64,000 nt of DNA, taken from assembly GCA_900319625.1 (NCBI GenBank), contig ONPD01000010.1, forward strand, positions 27,195 to 91,194, read 5' to 3'. The position numbers and the translations under genes were made by a program. Within the stretch, counting starts at the first letter, position 1, and each line of letters starts with the position of its first letter. Origin of the DNA: an uncultured Treponema sp. Lineage in GTDB: Bacteria; Spirochaetota; Spirochaetia; Treponematales; Treponemataceae. A model generated the notes under the pieces. That model saw nothing but the letters and a program-made list of their open reading frames with translations, was not told the DNA's origin and ran no database searches. Shown piece after piece: positions 33,591-44,923 of this stretch.

Positions 33591-34154
33591 ATGTCTAGAA
33601 GTTGGTATATTCTTAATGCTTATACAGGCTACGAAGGAAAAATCGAACGTACTATCAAATCCTTACTTGAAAAAGAAGAAATCGATCCTAAAGTAGTTCT
33701 TGATGTAAAGGTTCCACTTGAAGAAGTTGTAGAAATCAAAGATGGAAAGAAAAGAACAAGAATGAATAAATTTCTTCCTGGATATATTCTTCTTGAAATG
33801 GATCTTCCTGAGCTTAACTGGAAAGAAACTTGTACTAAATTATATAAAATCCAGGGTGTTACAGGCTTTGTAGGAAATATCAGCCGTAATGACCGTCCTG
33901 TTCCAATCAGACCTGATGAAGCTAAAAATCTTCTTCAGAAATCTGGTCTTATTAAGGGTGAAAAACAGGTACACGTACGTCAGACATTTGATATTGATGA
34001 TGTTGTTAAAATTACTGACGGTGCTTTTGCTTCATTCTCTGGAACAATTAAAGAAATTAATCTTGAGAAAGAAAAGCTTAAGGTTGAAGTACAGATTTTC
34101 GGTCGTTCAACACCGGTAGAAGTAAACTTCCTGCAGGTTGAGAAGACAAAATAA
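33591..34154 (+). CDS. nusG: Transcription termination/antitermination protein NusG
   Basis: A 187-residue NusG that bridges RNA polymerase with Rho or ribosome. NGN domain (1-115) opening with SWYILNAYTGYEGKIERTI and containing PGYILLEMDL; KOW domain (about 130-185) with DVVKITDGAFASFSGTIKEIN. Normal length and position before rplK. Confidence 0.96.
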   Translation: MSRSWYILNAYTGYEGKIERTIKSLLEKEEIDPKVVLDVKVPLEEVVEIKDGKKRTRMNKFLPGYILLEMDLPELNWKETCTKLYKIQGVTGFVGNISRNDRPVPIRPDEAKNLLQKSGLIKGEKQVHVRQTFDIDDVVKITDGAFASFSGTIKEINLEKEKLKVEVQIFGRSTPVEVNFLQVEKTK

Positions 34155-34370
34155 AATTAAACAAGGAATATAATGCAGCGGTGGTTGGGCTTTCTGGCAA
34201 AACCACCCTTTGTGTTTTATTCGATGTTGTTTGGCAAATTCAGGGGTTTGTATCCCAAATACAAACCATTTTTATCCTGTTTTTGGGAGAAGTAAAAGTC
34301 CGTTGGACAGAGTTACTTCGTTAGGAAGATTCCTTAGTGAACTTCCACACCAATTTTTGGGAGACATAAA
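34155..34370 (+). promoter_or_regulatory. Structured leader between nusG and rplK
   Basis: 216 bases without a gene. Hairpins: GGTGGTT/AACCACC (34180-34207), GGTTTGTAT/ATACAAACC (34245-34267, then ATTTTTAT, attenuator-like) and GTCC/GGAC inside AAGTAA/TTACTT (about 34289-34322). L1 commonly represses the L11-L1 operon through a leader site; the GGTTTGTAT hairpin is a candidate, unproven. Confidence 0.5.
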
Positions 34371-34802
34371 ATGGCTACAAAGAAAGTCACAGCTGTAATC
34401 AAATTGCAGTGTCCTGCAGGGGCGGCTACACCAGCTCCTCCAATCGGACCGGCTCTTGGACCTCACGGTGTTTCAGCTCCTAAATTCGTTCAGGAGTTCA
34501 ATGACCGCACAAAGTCTATGGAGAAAGGTTTGATCATTCCTGTTGTAATCACAGTTTACCAGGACAAATCTTACACATTCATCCTCAAGACTCCTCCTGC
34601 TGCAGTTCTTATTAAGAAAGCAGCAAAAATCGAAAAGGGTTCTGGAAATCCTCTTCGCGACAAAGTTGCTACTTTGTCTAAGGCAGCTCTTGAAGAAATC
34701 GCTAAAACAAAGATGCCAGATATCAACGCTAATGATATCGAAGCAGCAAAGAAAATCATTGCCGGTACTGCTCGCAGTATGGGTGTAGAGGTGGAGCAGT
34801 AA
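34371..34802 (+). CDS. rplK: 50S ribosomal protein L11
   Basis: A 143-residue L11 of the GTPase-associated centre. N-terminal [20 protein letters not shown] and C-terminal RNA-binding domain ending ARSMGVEV are typical. TTGGGAGACATAAA precedes the start. rplA follows after one base. Confidence 0.97.
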   Translation: MATKKVTAVIKLQCPAGAATPAPPIGPALGPHGVSAPKFVQEFNDRTKSMEKGLIIPVVITVYQDKSYTFILKTPPAAVLIKKAAKIEKGSGNPLRDKVATLSKAALEEIAKTKMPDINANDIEAAKKIIAGTARSMGVEVEQ

Positions 34803-34803
34803 T

Positions 34804-35484
34804 ATGAAACATGGAAAGAAATATCGCGCAGCTCTTGCAAAATATGATCTTACAAAGAAATATGATGTAGCTTCAGCTTGTAAAATGGTTCAGGACATGA
34901 AGTTTGCTAAATTCGATGAGACTGTTGAAGCTCACGTAGTACTTCGTCTTGAGAAAAATGCTGTTGTTCGTGATACATTGGTATTCCCAAATCAGTTCCG
35001 CGGCGAAAAGAAAGTTTTGGTTTTCTGTAAGGAAGACAAAGTAAAAGAAGCTTTGGATGCTGGTGCAACTTATGCTGGTTCTGACGAATACATCGAAAAA
35101 GTAAAGGGTGGCTGGTTGGACTTCGACGTTTGTGTTGCTACACCTGATATGATGAAAGATGTAGGTCGTCTTGGTATGGTTTTGGGTCGCAAAGGTTTGA
35201 TGCCAAACCCAAAAACTGGAACTGTTACTCCAAACGTAGCTCAGGCTGTTGCTGAACTTAAGAAAGGTCGTACAGAATTCCGTGCTGACAAAGCTGGAAT
35301 CGTTCACATTGCTGTTGGTAAGTGTTCTATGGACACAGACAAGGTTGTTGAGAACGTTAAGACTCTTCTTGCTGAAATCGGTCGTAAAAAGCCTGCTGGA
35401 TCTGCTGCTGGATTTGTTCAGTCAGTATCTGTTAGTTCTTCTATGGGCCCAGGCGTTTGGGTTGACTATAAGGATGGTGAATAA
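34804..35484 (+). CDS. rplA: 50S ribosomal protein L1
   Basis: A 226-residue L1, which forms the L1 stalk and usually represses its own operon. The signature GRLGMVLGRKGLMPNPKTGTV is present. Stop TAA overlaps the rplJ start by one base (TAATG), coupling translation of L1 and L10. Confidence 0.97.
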   Translation: MKHGKKYRAALAKYDLTKKYDVASACKMVQDMKFAKFDETVEAHVVLRLEKNAVVRDTLVFPNQFRGEKKVLVFCKEDKVKEALDAGATYAGSDEYIEKVKGGWLDFDVCVATPDMMKDVGRLGMVLGRKGLMPNPKTGTVTPNVAQAVAELKKGRTEFRADKAGIVHIAVGKCSMDTDKVVENVKTLLAEIGRKKPAGSAAGFVQSVSVSSSMGPGVWVDYKDGE

Positions 35485-35996
35485 TGGCAATCAAAGCAAA
35501 GAAAATTCAGCCTGCTAAAGCAGAAGCTATTGAAAACGCAAAGAAAGTTCTTGGTGAATACAACGACTTCATCTTTGCTGATTACCGTGGTCTTACAGTA
35601 GAACAGATCACTACTCTTCGCGACAAACTCCGCGAAAAGAACGCTGTTCTTAAAGTTATGAAAAATAACTTTGCACGTATCGCTTTTGAGGATATGAAAG
35701 TAGAAAATGTTGCTGACTACCTCAAAGGTCCTACTGTAATTGCAATGGCAAAAGAGGATGCTAACGAAGTTGCAAAAGTTCTTTTTGACTTTGCAAAAGA
35801 TGCTCCTACTTTGACTGTAAAAGGTGCTTATGTAGAAAAAGAAGTTTACGATGCTGCAAAGATCGAAGCTTTCTCAAAAGTACCTGGAAAGAAGCAGCTT
35901 ATTGCTATGCTTATGTCTGCAATGAACGGTCCTGTTCAGAAGCTCGCAGCTACTTTGCAGGCTTACGTGGACAAAAAGCAGGCAGAAGCAAACTAA
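35484..35996 (+). CDS. rplJ: 50S ribosomal protein L10
   Basis: A 170-residue L10 that anchors L7/L12 dimers. EYNDFIFADYRGLTVEQITTLRDKLRE and the C-terminal L12-binding helix are visible. Start overlaps the rplA stop. The stop codon is the first base pair of a hairpin belonging to an F1-like element, and A-N-stop recurs beyond it at 36058-36066. Confidence 0.97.
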   Translation: MAIKAKKIQPAKAEAIENAKKVLGEYNDFIFADYRGLTVEQITTLRDKLREKNAVLKVMKNNFARIAFEDMKVENVADYLKGPTVIAMAKEDANEVAKVLFDFAKDAPTLTVKGAYVEKEVYDAAKIEAFSKVPGKKQLIAMLMSAMNGPVQKLAATLQAYVDKKQAEAN

Positions 35997-36066
35997 AAAC
36001 TGCTTGCAGTTTTTAGTTTGTTGAGTTAGAAGGCAACTTGTTGACTTCTAACGGCGTGCTAACTAA
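35995..36066 (+). repeat. F1-like structured element between rplJ and rplL
   Basis: Hairpin AAAAACTGC/GCAGTTTTT (35995-36014), then TTAGTT with AACTAA and inner arms GTTAGAAG/CTTCTAAC, with AACGG after the inner stem as in F1. GCT AAC TAA (36058-36066) reads A-N-stop like the rplJ end GCA AAC TAA. The remaining 150 bases to rplL hold a CACAGG/CCTGTG hairpin and the rplL ribosome site. It separates two genes that are usually close together. Confidence 0.5.
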
Positions 36067-36216
36067 TTTGCAAAACTTTTGTGTGGCGTAAGCTGCACAA
36101 CACAGGTCAGGCTTCATAACTGCTGACTGTCCTGTGAAAATAAAAGCAGAAAGACTCAGTTGAGTTGAATCTGCGCACCGCAAGGTGAAAATATACTTTA
36201 TTGTAAGGAAGACAAT

Positions 36217-36594
36217 ATGGCAGTTACAAAAGAAGACATCCTTGAGACAATTGCAAACATGTCAGTTCTCGAGGTTTCAGAGCTTGTTAAAGCAATGGAA
36301 GAAAAATTTGGTGTTACAGCAGCAGTTGCAGTAGCAGCAGGTCCAGCAGCAGGTGGAGCAGCAGCAGGTGGAGAAGAGCAGACAGAATTCACTGTTACTC
36401 TCGAATCATTCGATGCAGCTAAAAAGATCCCTGTTATCAAAGCAGTTCGCGAAATCACAGGTCTCGGACTTGGTGAAGCTAAAGCTTTGGTTGAAGGTGC
36501 ACCAAAAGCTCTTAAAGAAGGCGTAAGCAAGGCTGACGCTGACGAAATCGTTAAGAAGATCGAAGAAGCTGGTGGTAAAGCTTCTAAGAAATAA
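36217..36594 (+). CDS. rplL: 50S ribosomal protein L7/L12
   Basis: A 125-residue L7/L12. N-terminal dimer domain (1-35), Ala/Gly-rich hinge (about 36-50), and C-terminal domain with [25 protein letters not shown]. Ribosome site GTAAGGAAG. Expressed in several copies per ribosome, so the long upstream leader may boost it. Confidence 0.97.
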   Translation: MAVTKEDILETIANMSVLEVSELVKAMEEKFGVTAAVAVAAGPAAGGAAAGGEEQTEFTVTLESFDAAKKIPVIKAVREITGLGLGEAKALVEGAPKALKEGVSKADADEIVKKIEEAGGKASKK

Positions 36595-36639
36595 GTTGGA
36601 GCAAATCCAGCTTTATAGCTGCTGAAAAGCAGTAAAACA

Positions 36640-36676
36640 GGGGGTATCTGGTAAGAAATTACCGGATATCCCTTTT
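36640..36676 (+). terminator. Attenuator between rplL and rpoB
   Basis: About 14-bp stem GGGTATCTGGTAA / TTACCGGATATCC with two wobbles, GAAA tetraloop, then CTTTT. A second small hairpin GTCGT/ACGAC follows. As in E. coli it probably lets only part of the transcripts continue into rpoBC. Confidence 0.75.
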
Positions 36677-36810
36677 GTCGTATAAAACGACTTTTAACAT
36701 TTCCTATTATTACTGTTATCTTGAGCAAAAATCAGAGTTTTCTGTGCTGTGCGGAGTTTCCAGCATGTAGCAGATTACATCTGAATTTATAAAAAATACA
36801 GGAGAAGCTG

Positions 36811-39800
36811 ATGTTCGCAAAAACACGGACTATCAACCGTCAGTACATCGGTAAAGACATCCAGACTGTAATGGATGTGCCAAACCTTATTGGAATCCAG
36901 ACATCATCTTATGAAAGCTTCCTTCAGTCAGAAAGATTGAAGAAGGGCGAAAAGCTTTTGGATCAGGGACTTCAGGACGTATTTAATTCTACTTTCCCTA
37001 TCGAAAGCCCTAATGGCGATATGTCTCTGGAATATGAATTCTACGAATTGGATTGGGAAAACCTTAAATTTTCAGAAATCGAGTGTAAGCAGAAGGGTGT
37101 AACTTATTCAGTGCCATTAAAGGCTCGTATTAATTTGAATTTCCTTCAGACTGGAGCAATCCTCCAGAAAGATATCTATATGGGCGACATTCCGCTCATG
37201 ACAGACCGCGGAACATTCATCGTAAACGGTGCTGAGCGCGTAGTTGTTTCTCAGATTCACCGTTCGCCTGGTGTAATTTTCTGCCACGACAAGGGTGTTT
37301 ACTCTTCTCGTATCATCCCTTACCGCGGATCTTGGCTCGAATTCGAAATCGACCAGAAAAATGAATACATTTACGCAAAGATTGACCGCAAAAAGAAAAT
37401 CCTGGGTACTATCTTCCTCCGCGCACTTGGTTATTCAACTCGCGAAGAGATTATCCGCTGCTTCTACGATGTAGAAGACATTGAGGTTAAATCTGACAAC
37501 GAAAGCAAAGACGCATTGCTTGATAAGGTTCTTGCTTCTGCTGTATTCATCAAAGATGAAAACGGCGAAGAAAAACGCCTCTTCAATGCAGGTACACGTC
37601 TTAAGGCACACGATGTTGATGACCTTGTTGCAAACAACATCGATAAAATCTGCGTAATCCGCTTTGATACACGTACTAATCCTTTGAACAAGGAAGAAAA
37701 GAACAATTCTCTTGATTCTCAGATGATTATCAACTGTTTCGACCGCGAGGAAGCAAAATTCGTAAAAGAAGGTTCAATCGATAACGAACCAACTAAAGAA
37801 GATTGTCTTGCAGCTGTTTATGCAGTTCTTCAGCCTGGTGAACCAATGACAGTTGAATCTGCTGAAAAGGATTTGACTTCTATGTTCTTCTCTGAGCGCC
37901 GCTATGACCTTGGTCGTGTTGGTCGCTACAAGCTCAACAAAAAATTCGACTACTCTGATGATGTTAAAGACTTTACTTTGATTAAAGACGATATCATCAA
38001 CACAATGAAAACTTTGATTAAGGTTTACATTGGTGACGAGCAGATTGACGATATTGATCACTTGGGTAACCGCCGTATCCGTTCTGTAGGCGAGCTTATG
38101 ACAAATCAGCTTAAGTCTGCATTTGCCCGCATGGAACGCATCGCTAAAGAGCGCATGAGCCTTAAAGAAACTGATACAATGAAGCCACAGGATTTGATTT
38201 CTATCAAACCTATCGTAGCTGCAATCAAAGAATTCTTTGGTTCTTCTCAGCTTTCTCAGTTCATGGATCAGATCAACCCATTGGCTGAGCTTACACATAA
38301 ACGTCGTCTTAACGCTTTGGGACCTGGTGGTCTTTCTCGTGACCGCGCAGGCTTTGAAGTTCGTGACGTACACTATTCACACTACGGACGCATGTGTCCT
38401 ATTGAAACTCCTGAAGGTCCGAACATCGGTTTGATCGTTTCTCTTGCTATGTACACAAGAATTAACGATTACGGTTTCCTTGAAGCTCCATACCGCAAGG
38501 TTGTAGACGGAAAGGCAACAAACGAAATCGAATACCTTTCAGCTATTGATGAAGATAAATACTACATCGGACAGATTGTTCCTGGTATGAAAGAGGATGG
38601 AACATTCCCAACAGAAACAATTTCTTGCCGCAACCGTGGTAACTATACTCAGCGTTCACCAAAAGACGTTCAGTACATCGACGTTTCTCCACGTCAGGTA
38701 ATTTCTGTATCTGCATCTATGATTCCTTTCCTTGAGCACGACGATGCTAACCGTGCGCTCATGGGTTGTAACATGCAGCGTCAGGGTGTACCTCTGCTCT
38801 TCCCGGAACCACCTTACGTAGGAACTGGTATGGAAAGAAAATGTGCTTACGATTCAGGTGTTCTTGTAAAAGCTAAGCACGACGGTGAAGTAATTTACGT
38901 TTCAAGTGAACTTATCAAGGTTAAGACAGAATCTGGTGCAATTGATGAATATCCATTGCTCAAATACCAGAGAACTAACAACGATACATGTAACCACCAG
39001 AGACCAACTGTTGGAGTAGGCGAAAAAGTAAAGGTAGGAAGTGTTCTTGCTGACGGTCCTGCTACATTCAACGGAGAAATGGCTCTTGGACGCAACATTC
39101 TTGTAGGATTCGTTCCTTGGAATGGTTACAACTACGAGGATGCTGTTTTGATTTCACAGCGCGTAGTTCGCGAAGACTGGTATACATCTATCCATATTAA
39201 AGAATTCCAGGTTGAAATCCGTGAGACTAAACTTGGTCCAGAGCGCATTACACGCGATATTCCTAACACTGCAGAAAAGGCTGTTGCTAACCTTGATGCT
39301 GAAGGTATTATCCGCATTGGTGCAAAAGTTCGTTCTGGTGATATTCTGGTTGGTAAAGTTACTCCAAAATCAGAAACAGAAACAACTCCAGAATTCAATC
39401 TTCTCCGCTCAATCTTTGGTGAAAAGGCTAAGGAAGTTCGCGATTCTTCACTCCGCGTTCCACATGGAATTGAAGGTGTCGTAATCGATATTCAGCAGAT
39501 GAGCCGCCTTGAAGGTGACGATTTGAACCCTGGCGTAGACAAGGTTATTAAAGTTCTTATCGCTAACAAGCGTAAGCTTCGTGAAGGTGATAAGATGGCC
39601 GGACGTCACGGAAACAAGGGTGTTGTTGCACGTATTCTTCCTATTGAAGACATGCCATACCTGGAAGACGGTACTCCACTCGATGTATGTTTGAACCCAC
39701 TTGGTGTACCTTCGCGAATGAACATCGGTCAGATTATGGAGTCTGAGCTTGGTATTGCAGGTAAATACCTCAACCAGTTCTTTGAAGCACCTGTATTCCA

Positions 39801-40353
39801 GTCTCCAACTCAGGAGCAGATTGCAGACAAGCTTGAAGAAGCAGGTCTCCCACGCAGCTGTAAACAGATTGTTCACTCAGGTCAGACTGGTGAACCATTC
39901 CATAACCCTATTTTCGTTGGTGTTATCTACTTTATGAAGCTCCATCACCTGGTTGATGATAAGATGCACGCTCGTTCTACAGGTCCTTACTCGCTCGTTA
40001 CACAGCAGCCACTTGGTGGTAAGGCTCAGTTCGGTGGTCAGCGTCTTGGAGAAATGGAAGTTTGGGCTCTCGAAGCTTACGGTGCCGCAAACTGTCTTCA
40101 GGAAATGATGACTATCAAGTCTGATGATATGAACGGTCGTTCAAAGATTTACGAATCTATCGTTAAGGGTGACCCTTCATCACCAATCGGAATTCCAGAA
40201 TCATTCAACGTATTGGTTCAGGAAATGCGTGGTCTGGCTCTTGATTTCACTATTTATGATGCTAAGGGAAAACAGATTGCCCTTACAGAACGTGATCAGG
40301 ATTTAATTGATAAAGCAGCTTCCGGATTTGATAAGGAGGACAAGAATGCGTGA
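36811..40353 (+). CDS. rpoB: DNA-directed RNA polymerase subunit beta
   Basis: A 1180-residue RpoB. Recognisable regions: the rifampicin region [20 protein letters not shown], then [20 protein letters not shown], and the C-terminal [14 protein letters not shown] and [20 protein letters not shown]. Ribosome site AGGAGAAG. It overlaps rpoC by 8 bases. Position 516-equivalent residues are as in rifampicin-sensitive enzymes as far as seen, but natural resistance in spirochetes maps nearby and was not evaluated. Confidence 0.97.
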   Translation: MFAKTRTINRQYIGKDIQTVMDVPNLIGIQTSSYESFLQSERLKKGEKLLDQGLQDVFNSTFPIESPNGDMSLEYEFYELDWENLKFSEIECKQKGVTYSVPLKARINLNFLQTGAILQKDIYMGDIPLMTDRGTFIVNGAERVVVSQIHRSPGVIFCHDKGVYSSRIIPYRGSWLEFEIDQKNEYIYAKIDRKKKILGTIFLRALGYSTREEIIRCFYDVEDIEVKSDNESKDALLDKVLASAVFIKDENGEEKRLFNAGTRLKAHDVDDLVANNIDKICVIRFDTRTNPLNKEEKNNSLDSQMIINCFDREEAKFVKEGSIDNEPTKEDCLAAVYAVLQPGEPMTVESAEKDLTSMFFSERRYDLGRVGRYKLNKKFDYSDDVKDFTLIKDDIINTMKTLIKVYIGDEQIDDIDHLGNRRIRSVGELMTNQLKSAFARMERIAKERMSLKETDTMKPQDLISIKPIVAAIKEFFGSSQLSQFMDQINPLAELTHKRRLNALGPGGLSRDRAGFEVRDVHYSHYGRMCPIETPEGPNIGLIVSLAMYTRINDYGFLEAPYRKVVDGKATNEIEYLSAIDEDKYYIGQIVPGMKEDGTFPTETISCRNRGNYTQRSPKDVQYIDVSPRQVISVSASMIPFLEHDDANRALMGCNMQRQGVPLLFPEPPYVGTGMERKCAYDSGVLVKAKHDGEVIYVSSELIKVKTESGAIDEYPLLKYQRTNNDTCNHQRPTVGVGEKVKVGSVLADGPATFNGEMALGRNILVGFVPWNGYNYEDAVLISQRVVREDWYTSIHIKEFQVEIRETKLGPERITRDIPNTAEKAVANLDAEGIIRIGAKVRSGDILVGKVTPKSETETTPEFNLLRSIFGEKAKEVRDSSLRVPHGIEGVVIDIQQMSRLEGDDLNPGVDKVIKVLIANKRKLREGDKMAGRHGNKGVVARILPIEDMPYLEDGTPLDVCLNPLGVPSRMNIGQIMESELGIAGKYLNQFFEAPVFQSPTQEQIADKLEEAGLPRSCKQIVHSGQTGEPFHNPIFVGVIYFMKLHHLVDDKMHARSTGPYSLVTQQPLGGKAQFGGQRLGEMEVWALEAYGAANCLQEMMTIKSDDMNGRSKIYESIVKGDPSSPIGIPESFNVLVQEMRGLALDFTIYDAKGKQIALTERDQDLIDKAASGFDKEDKNA

Positions 40354-43300
40354 TGTTCAGGACTTTGACAGTCTTAAAATAAAATTGGCTTCCCCAGAGA
40401 CTATTAAATCATGGTCTTATGGTGAAGTTAAAAAACCTGAAACAATTAACTACCGAACTCTCCGTCCAGAGAAAGATGGTCTTTTCTGTGAGCGTATTTT
40501 CGGTACAACAAAAGAGTGGGAATGTTACTGCGGTAAGTTCAAGTCTATCCGTTATAAGGGTGTAATTTGTGACCGCTGTGGTGTTGAAGTTACTCACTTC
40601 AAGGTTCGCCGTGAACGTACAGGTCACATTGAACTTGCAGCACCAGTAAGCCATATCTGGTATTACCGCTCTGTTCCTAGCCGCATGGGCTTGTTGCTTG
40701 ACCTTCAGGTGGCAGCTCTGCGCCAGGTTCTTTACTATGAAAAATACATCGTAATTGACGCCGGTGATACAGACCTTAAAAAAGGTCAGCTTTTGAGCGA
40801 AGAAGAATATCAGACAGCATTGGAACACTATGCTGGTTCTGCTTTCACAGCTGATATGGGTGCTGAGGCTATTAAGACTATGCTTGAACGCCTTGACCTT
40901 GATGAACTTGCAGCTGAACTTCGTGCAAAGATGATTGAAAAAGGTGCTAAATCTGATAAGCGCCTTCTCCGCCGTATTGAACTGGTTGAAAACTTCCGTG
41001 CATCTGGAAACAAGGTTTCATGGATGATTCTGGATGTTATCCCGGTTATTCCTCCTGAGCTTCGCCCTATGGTTCAGCTTGATGGTGGACGCTTTGCTAC
41101 ATCTGACTTGAACGACCTCTACCGCCGTGTTATTAACCGTAATAACCGTCTTAAGAGACTTCAGCAGCTTTCTGCTCCTGATATCATCATCCGTAACGAA
41201 AAACGTATGCTTCAGGATGCAGTTGACGCTTTGTTCGATAATACAAAACGCAAGCGCGCAGTTAAGGGTGCTTCAAACCGCCCTCTTAAATCAATTTCTG
41301 ACCTCCTCAAAGGTAAGCAGGGACGTTTCCGCTTGAACTTGCTTGGTAAGCGTGTTGACTACTCTGGACGTTCCGTAATCGTTGTAGGTCCGGAATTGAA
41401 GCTCTGGCAGTGTGGTCTTCCAACAAAAATGGCTCTGGAGCTCTTCAAGCCTTTCCTTATGAAAAAGCTTGTTGATAAGGATGTTGTATTCAATATCAAA
41501 AAGGCAAAGATGCTTGTTGAAAGCGAATCGCCTGAAGTTTACGCAATCCTTGATGAAGTTGTAAAAGAGCACCCTGTTATGTTGAACCGTGCGCCTACAC
41601 TTCACCGACTTGGTATTCTGGCATTTGAACCTGTACTTGTTGAAGGAAAAGCCCTCAAGCTTCATCCTCTTGCATGTAAATCATTCAACGCCGACTTCGA
41701 TGGTGACCAGATGGCTATCCACGTACCTCTTACACAGGCCGCACAGATGGAATGCTGGACTTTGATGCTTTCTGCCCGCAATCTTCTTGACCCTGCTAAC
41801 GGTAACACAATCGTTGCACCGTCACAGGACATGGTACTTGGTATTTACTACATGACTGCTATCAAACCGAACGCAAAGGGAACAGGAAAACGCTTCTCTA
41901 CTCCTGATGAAGTTCGTCTTGCAGCAGAACTTGGAAACATTGACTGGCAGGCTCTTATTAAGGTTCCTGCACCAAAAGATTCATTCAATTCAAAGGCTCT
42001 TAAAGTTAAAGGTGATGAAGGATTCGTTTCTGGAACACAGGACTTTAAGGAAGGTGATTTGATTGAAACTTCTGCCGGACGTCTTGCATTCAACGAAGCA
42101 ATGCCTGATGGTGTTGAATACGTTAACCGCCAGATGTTCGATAAATCACTCAAGAAGATGATTGAGTACGTTTACCACAACAAGGGTTCATGGCTTACAA
42201 TCCAGATGCACGATGCAATCAAGGATGTAGGTTACAAGAACGCTACTTTGTACGGTGCAACACTTTGTATGGATGATATTCTTGTTCCGGATGAAAAGAA
42301 GGATATGATTGCAGCTTCTAACAAGGAAGTTGAAGATATCATCGCTCAGTATTCTAAGGGTGTTATTACAGCAGAAGAGCGTTACAACCGTGTATGTAAC
42401 ATCTGGGCTCGTACCAACGATAAACTTACAAACCTTATGATGTCTAATCTTGAAAAAGATAAAGACGGTTTCAATACAATCTGGATGATGGCTAAATCTG
42501 GTGCCCGCGGTTCTCGTGGTCAGATTTCTCAGCTTGCCGCTATGCGTGGTTTGATGACTAAGCCTAACGGAGATATTATTGAACTTCCAATTCGTGCAAA
42601 CTTTAAGGAAGGACTTTCGGTTATCGAATACTTCATTTCTACTAACGCTGCACGTAAAGGTCTTTCGGATACAGCTCTTAAGACAGCCGATGCCGGTTAT
42701 ATGACTCGTCGTCTGGTTGATGTTGCTCAGGATGTTGTTATTAATGAAGAAGACTGTCAGACAATTAACGGTATTGATTATGCCGCAATTAAAGACGGTG
42801 ATGATATTAAAGTACACCTGGCAGACCGCATTGTAGGTCACTACACAATCGAGCGTGTTGTTCACCCAATTACTGGAGAACTTCTCTGTGATGTAAACCA
42901 GTACATTGATGATGATCTTGCACAGAAGATTGAAGCTGCCGGTGTAGAAAAGGTTAAACTCCGCACTGTACTTACTTGTGAAGCTAAGCACGGTATCTGT
43001 GTTAAATGTTACGGTAAGAACCTTGCCCGCAACAAGATTGTTGAAATCGGTGAAGCAGTTGGTATCGTAGCTGCTCAGTCAATCGGTCAGCCTGGTACAC
43101 AGTTGACACTTCGAACATTCCACTCGGGTGGTGCTGCCGAAATGACAACTGACGATGATAGAATCGTTCTTAAGTTCAACGCATTCCTTAAGGATGTTGT
43201 TGGTACACACGTTGTGATGAAGGACGGAAGCTGGCTCTTTACTCGTAAGGGACACATGACTGTAATCCGCATTCTTGATGAAGTTAAATTTGCTGCTTCT

Positions 43301-44659
43301 GACAAGGTTCTTGTTGAAGACGGAACAAGCATTATGCGCGGAACTCCAATCCTCAATCAGGGTGGAAAAGAAGTTGCAGCTGCAGTTACCGGCCGTGTAA
43401 TGATTAAAGACGGTGTTCTTTACCTCGTAAGTAAAGATCAGAAGATTGAAATCCAGAACGGTTCTACAATCAACAAGAAAGCCGGCGAACTTATTAAGAA
43501 GGGCGAGGCTATCGGTAAGTTTGACCCATTCTCTGAGCCAATCATTGCTGAACAGAACGGTTTCATCCACTTTGAGGATGTAATTGTTGGTTCTACTCTT
43601 GAAGAAAAGGTTGATATTCAGACTGGATCAAAAGAGCGCTACATCACAGATCTTCACCTTGACGTAAAACAGCCTCGTATTTTGATTACTGATGAAGCTG
43701 GTAACGAGCTTGGTACTTACTACCTGCCAGCCGGCGCTTTGCTCCTTGCTGAAGATAAGGCTGCTGTTGAAGCTGGTTTTGTTCTTGCTAAGATGCCTAA
43801 GGCTGCTCAGAAGTCTCAGGATATTACTGGTGGTCTTCCACGTGTATCTGAACTCTTCGAAGCCCGCAAGCCAAAGAATCCTTGTGTACTTGCACAGATT
43901 TCTGGTCTTGTTAAGTTCAAGGGAATTACAAAAGGTAAGCGTATCGTAACAATTGAGGACGAGTTCGGAAAAGTATTCGAGCACCTCGTTCCAATGACAA
44001 AACGAATGATCGTTCGTGATGGTGACCATGTTGAGGCTGGTGAACAGCTTTGTGCAGGATCTCCAAACCCACAGGACGTACTTGCAATTCTTGGTGAAAA
44101 CGCTCTTCAGAATTACCTGATGGACGAAATCCAGGACGTTTACCGTGCACAGGGTGTAGATATTAACGATAAGCATATCGGTATTATCGTTCGCCAGATG
44201 CTTCGTAAAATTGAAATTGTTGCCGTTGGTGATACAAAGTTCATCTTCGGACAGCAGGTTGATAAATACAAGTTCCATGAAGAGAACAAGCGCGTAATCG
44301 AGGAAGGTGGTCAGCCAGCTATTGGTCGTCCAATGTTCCAGGGTATTACAAAGGCTTCTCTGGGTGTTGATTCTTTCATTTCTGCAGCTTCATTCCAGGA
44401 AACTACACGCGTTCTTACAAATGCCGCAATTGCCGGTGCAACTGATGGTCTCCACGGTATCAAGGAGAACGTTGCTATCGGTCATATGATTCCGGCTGGT
44501 ACTGGTATTAAGAACTACAAAGACATCAAACTCTTTGATGACAGCGACCGCGATCTTGATGCTCAGATGAATGAAATTCTTGAGCGCCGCCGCCTTGAAG
44601 AAGAGCAGGAATCTCAGCTTGAGGAACCTAGCTTTGTAGAGACTGAGGATAACGACTAA
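40346..44659 (+). CDS. rpoC: DNA-directed RNA polymerase subunit beta'
   Basis: A 1437-residue RpoC. Start at 40346 ([18 protein letters not shown]) follows AAGGAGGACAAG located inside rpoB; the open frame 13 codons upstream is not coding. N-terminal zinc site [20 protein letters not shown], catalytic [14 protein letters not shown] with three Asp for Mg, bridge-helix region, and second zinc site [13 protein letters not shown] are all present. Confidence 0.97.
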   Translation: MRDVQDFDSLKIKLASPETIKSWSYGEVKKPETINYRTLRPEKDGLFCERIFGTTKEWECYCGKFKSIRYKGVICDRCGVEVTHFKVRRERTGHIELAAPVSHIWYYRSVPSRMGLLLDLQVAALRQVLYYEKYIVIDAGDTDLKKGQLLSEEEYQTALEHYAGSAFTADMGAEAIKTMLERLDLDELAAELRAKMIEKGAKSDKRLLRRIELVENFRASGNKVSWMILDVIPVIPPELRPMVQLDGGRFATSDLNDLYRRVINRNNRLKRLQQLSAPDIIIRNEKRMLQDAVDALFDNTKRKRAVKGASNRPLKSISDLLKGKQGRFRLNLLGKRVDYSGRSVIVVGPELKLWQCGLPTKMALELFKPFLMKKLVDKDVVFNIKKAKMLVESESPEVYAILDEVVKEHPVMLNRAPTLHRLGILAFEPVLVEGKALKLHPLACKSFNADFDGDQMAIHVPLTQAAQMECWTLMLSARNLLDPANGNTIVAPSQDMVLGIYYMTAIKPNAKGTGKRFSTPDEVRLAAELGNIDWQALIKVPAPKDSFNSKALKVKGDEGFVSGTQDFKEGDLIETSAGRLAFNEAMPDGVEYVNRQMFDKSLKKMIEYVYHNKGSWLTIQMHDAIKDVGYKNATLYGATLCMDDILVPDEKKDMIAASNKEVEDIIAQYSKGVITAEERYNRVCNIWARTNDKLTNLMMSNLEKDKDGFNTIWMMAKSGARGSRGQISQLAAMRGLMTKPNGDIIELPIRANFKEGLSVIEYFISTNAARKGLSDTALKTADAGYMTRRLVDVAQDVVINEEDCQTINGIDYAAIKDGDDIKVHLADRIVGHYTIERVVHPITGELLCDVNQYIDDDLAQKIEAAGVEKVKLRTVLTCEAKHGICVKCYGKNLARNKIVEIGEAVGIVAAQSIGQPGTQLTLRTFHSGGAAEMTTDDDRIVLKFNAFLKDVVGTHVVMKDGSWLFTRKGHMTVIRILDEVKFAASDKVLVEDGTSIMRGTPILNQGGKEVAAAVTGRVMIKDGVLYLVSKDQKIEIQNGSTINKKAGELIKKGEAIGKFDPFSEPIIAEQNGFIHFEDVIVGSTLEEKVDIQTGSKERYITDLHLDVKQPRILITDEAGNELGTYYLPAGALLLAEDKAAVEAGFVLAKMPKAAQKSQDITGGLPRVSELFEARKPKNPCVLAQISGLVKFKGITKGKRIVTIEDEFGKVFEHLVPMTKRMIVRDGDHVEAGEQLCAGSPNPQDVLAILGENALQNYLMDEIQDVYRAQGVDINDKHIGIIVRQMLRKIEIVAVGDTKFIFGQQVDKYKFHEENKRVIEEGGQPAIGRPMFQGITKASLGVDSFISAASFQETTRVLTNAAIAGATDGLHGIKENVAIGHMIPAGTGIKNYKDIKLFDDSDRDLDAQMNEILERRRLEEEQESQLEEPSFVETEDND

Positions 44660-44688
44660 TAATTAATAGGAGTTAGCTTCGGAATGAA

Positions 44689-44721
44689 AGGGCTGCCTGG
44701 AAACAGGCAGCCCTTTTTTTA
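44689..44721. terminator. Terminator after rpoC
   Basis: Perfect arms AGGGCTGCCTG and CAGGCAGCCCT, loop GAAA, then seven T. It ends the ribosomal/polymerase operon. Confidence 0.93.
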
Positions 44722-44754
44722 TGGAAAACTGATGCTGTGAAGACTGGTTAGTAC
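44722..44754 (-). pseudogene. Possible displaced flaB 3' fragment
   Basis: On the minus strand, directly beyond the F2 element, ACT AAC CAG TCT TCA CAG reads T-N-Q-S-S-Q; flaB has A-N-Q-S-S-Q near its end with AGT in place of TCT. Later codons resemble it only loosely (F-S-I versus L-S-L). Short and degraded, so tentative. Confidence 0.4.
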
Positions 44755-44824
44755 GCAGGTCGTAATCAACACTCCAATTTTAATGCACGTAACCTGCTAT
44801 CAAGTTTTGCTTACGCAAAACTTG
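44755..44824 (-). repeat. F2-family structured element on the 3' side of flaB
   Basis: Read on the minus strand: hairpin CAAGTTTTGC/GCAAAACTTG, loop GTAA (44801-44824), then GCAGGTTACG and GATTACGACCTGC (stem GCAGGT/ACCTGC with unpaired TA). The hairpin side faces flaB, the same polarity as at pheS, the purine gene and coaB. The outer AATTTTAATGCA in its loop can also pair with TGCATTAAATT at 44823-44833. Confidence 0.7.
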
Positions 44825-44877
44825 CATTAAATTGGCCGGCTCATAGGCTCAGGCAAACCAGACTGTGTTAAAACAAA

Positions 44878-44904
44878 AAAAGCGCCGCAAACACGACGCT
44901 TTCT
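44878..44904 (-). terminator. Probable terminator of flaB
   Basis: On the minus strand AGCGTCGTGTTTGCGGCGCT forms an imperfect GC-rich hairpin followed by seven T. It lies 20-45 bases after the flaB stop. Confidence 0.65.
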
Positions 44905-44923
44905 GTATTAAGCAGATATATAA

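Noticed and set aside
40307..40345. Upstream extension of rpoC inside rpoB
   Set aside because: The 13 extra codons lie in rpoB coding sequence and a strong AAGGAGGA site fits the ATG at 40346.
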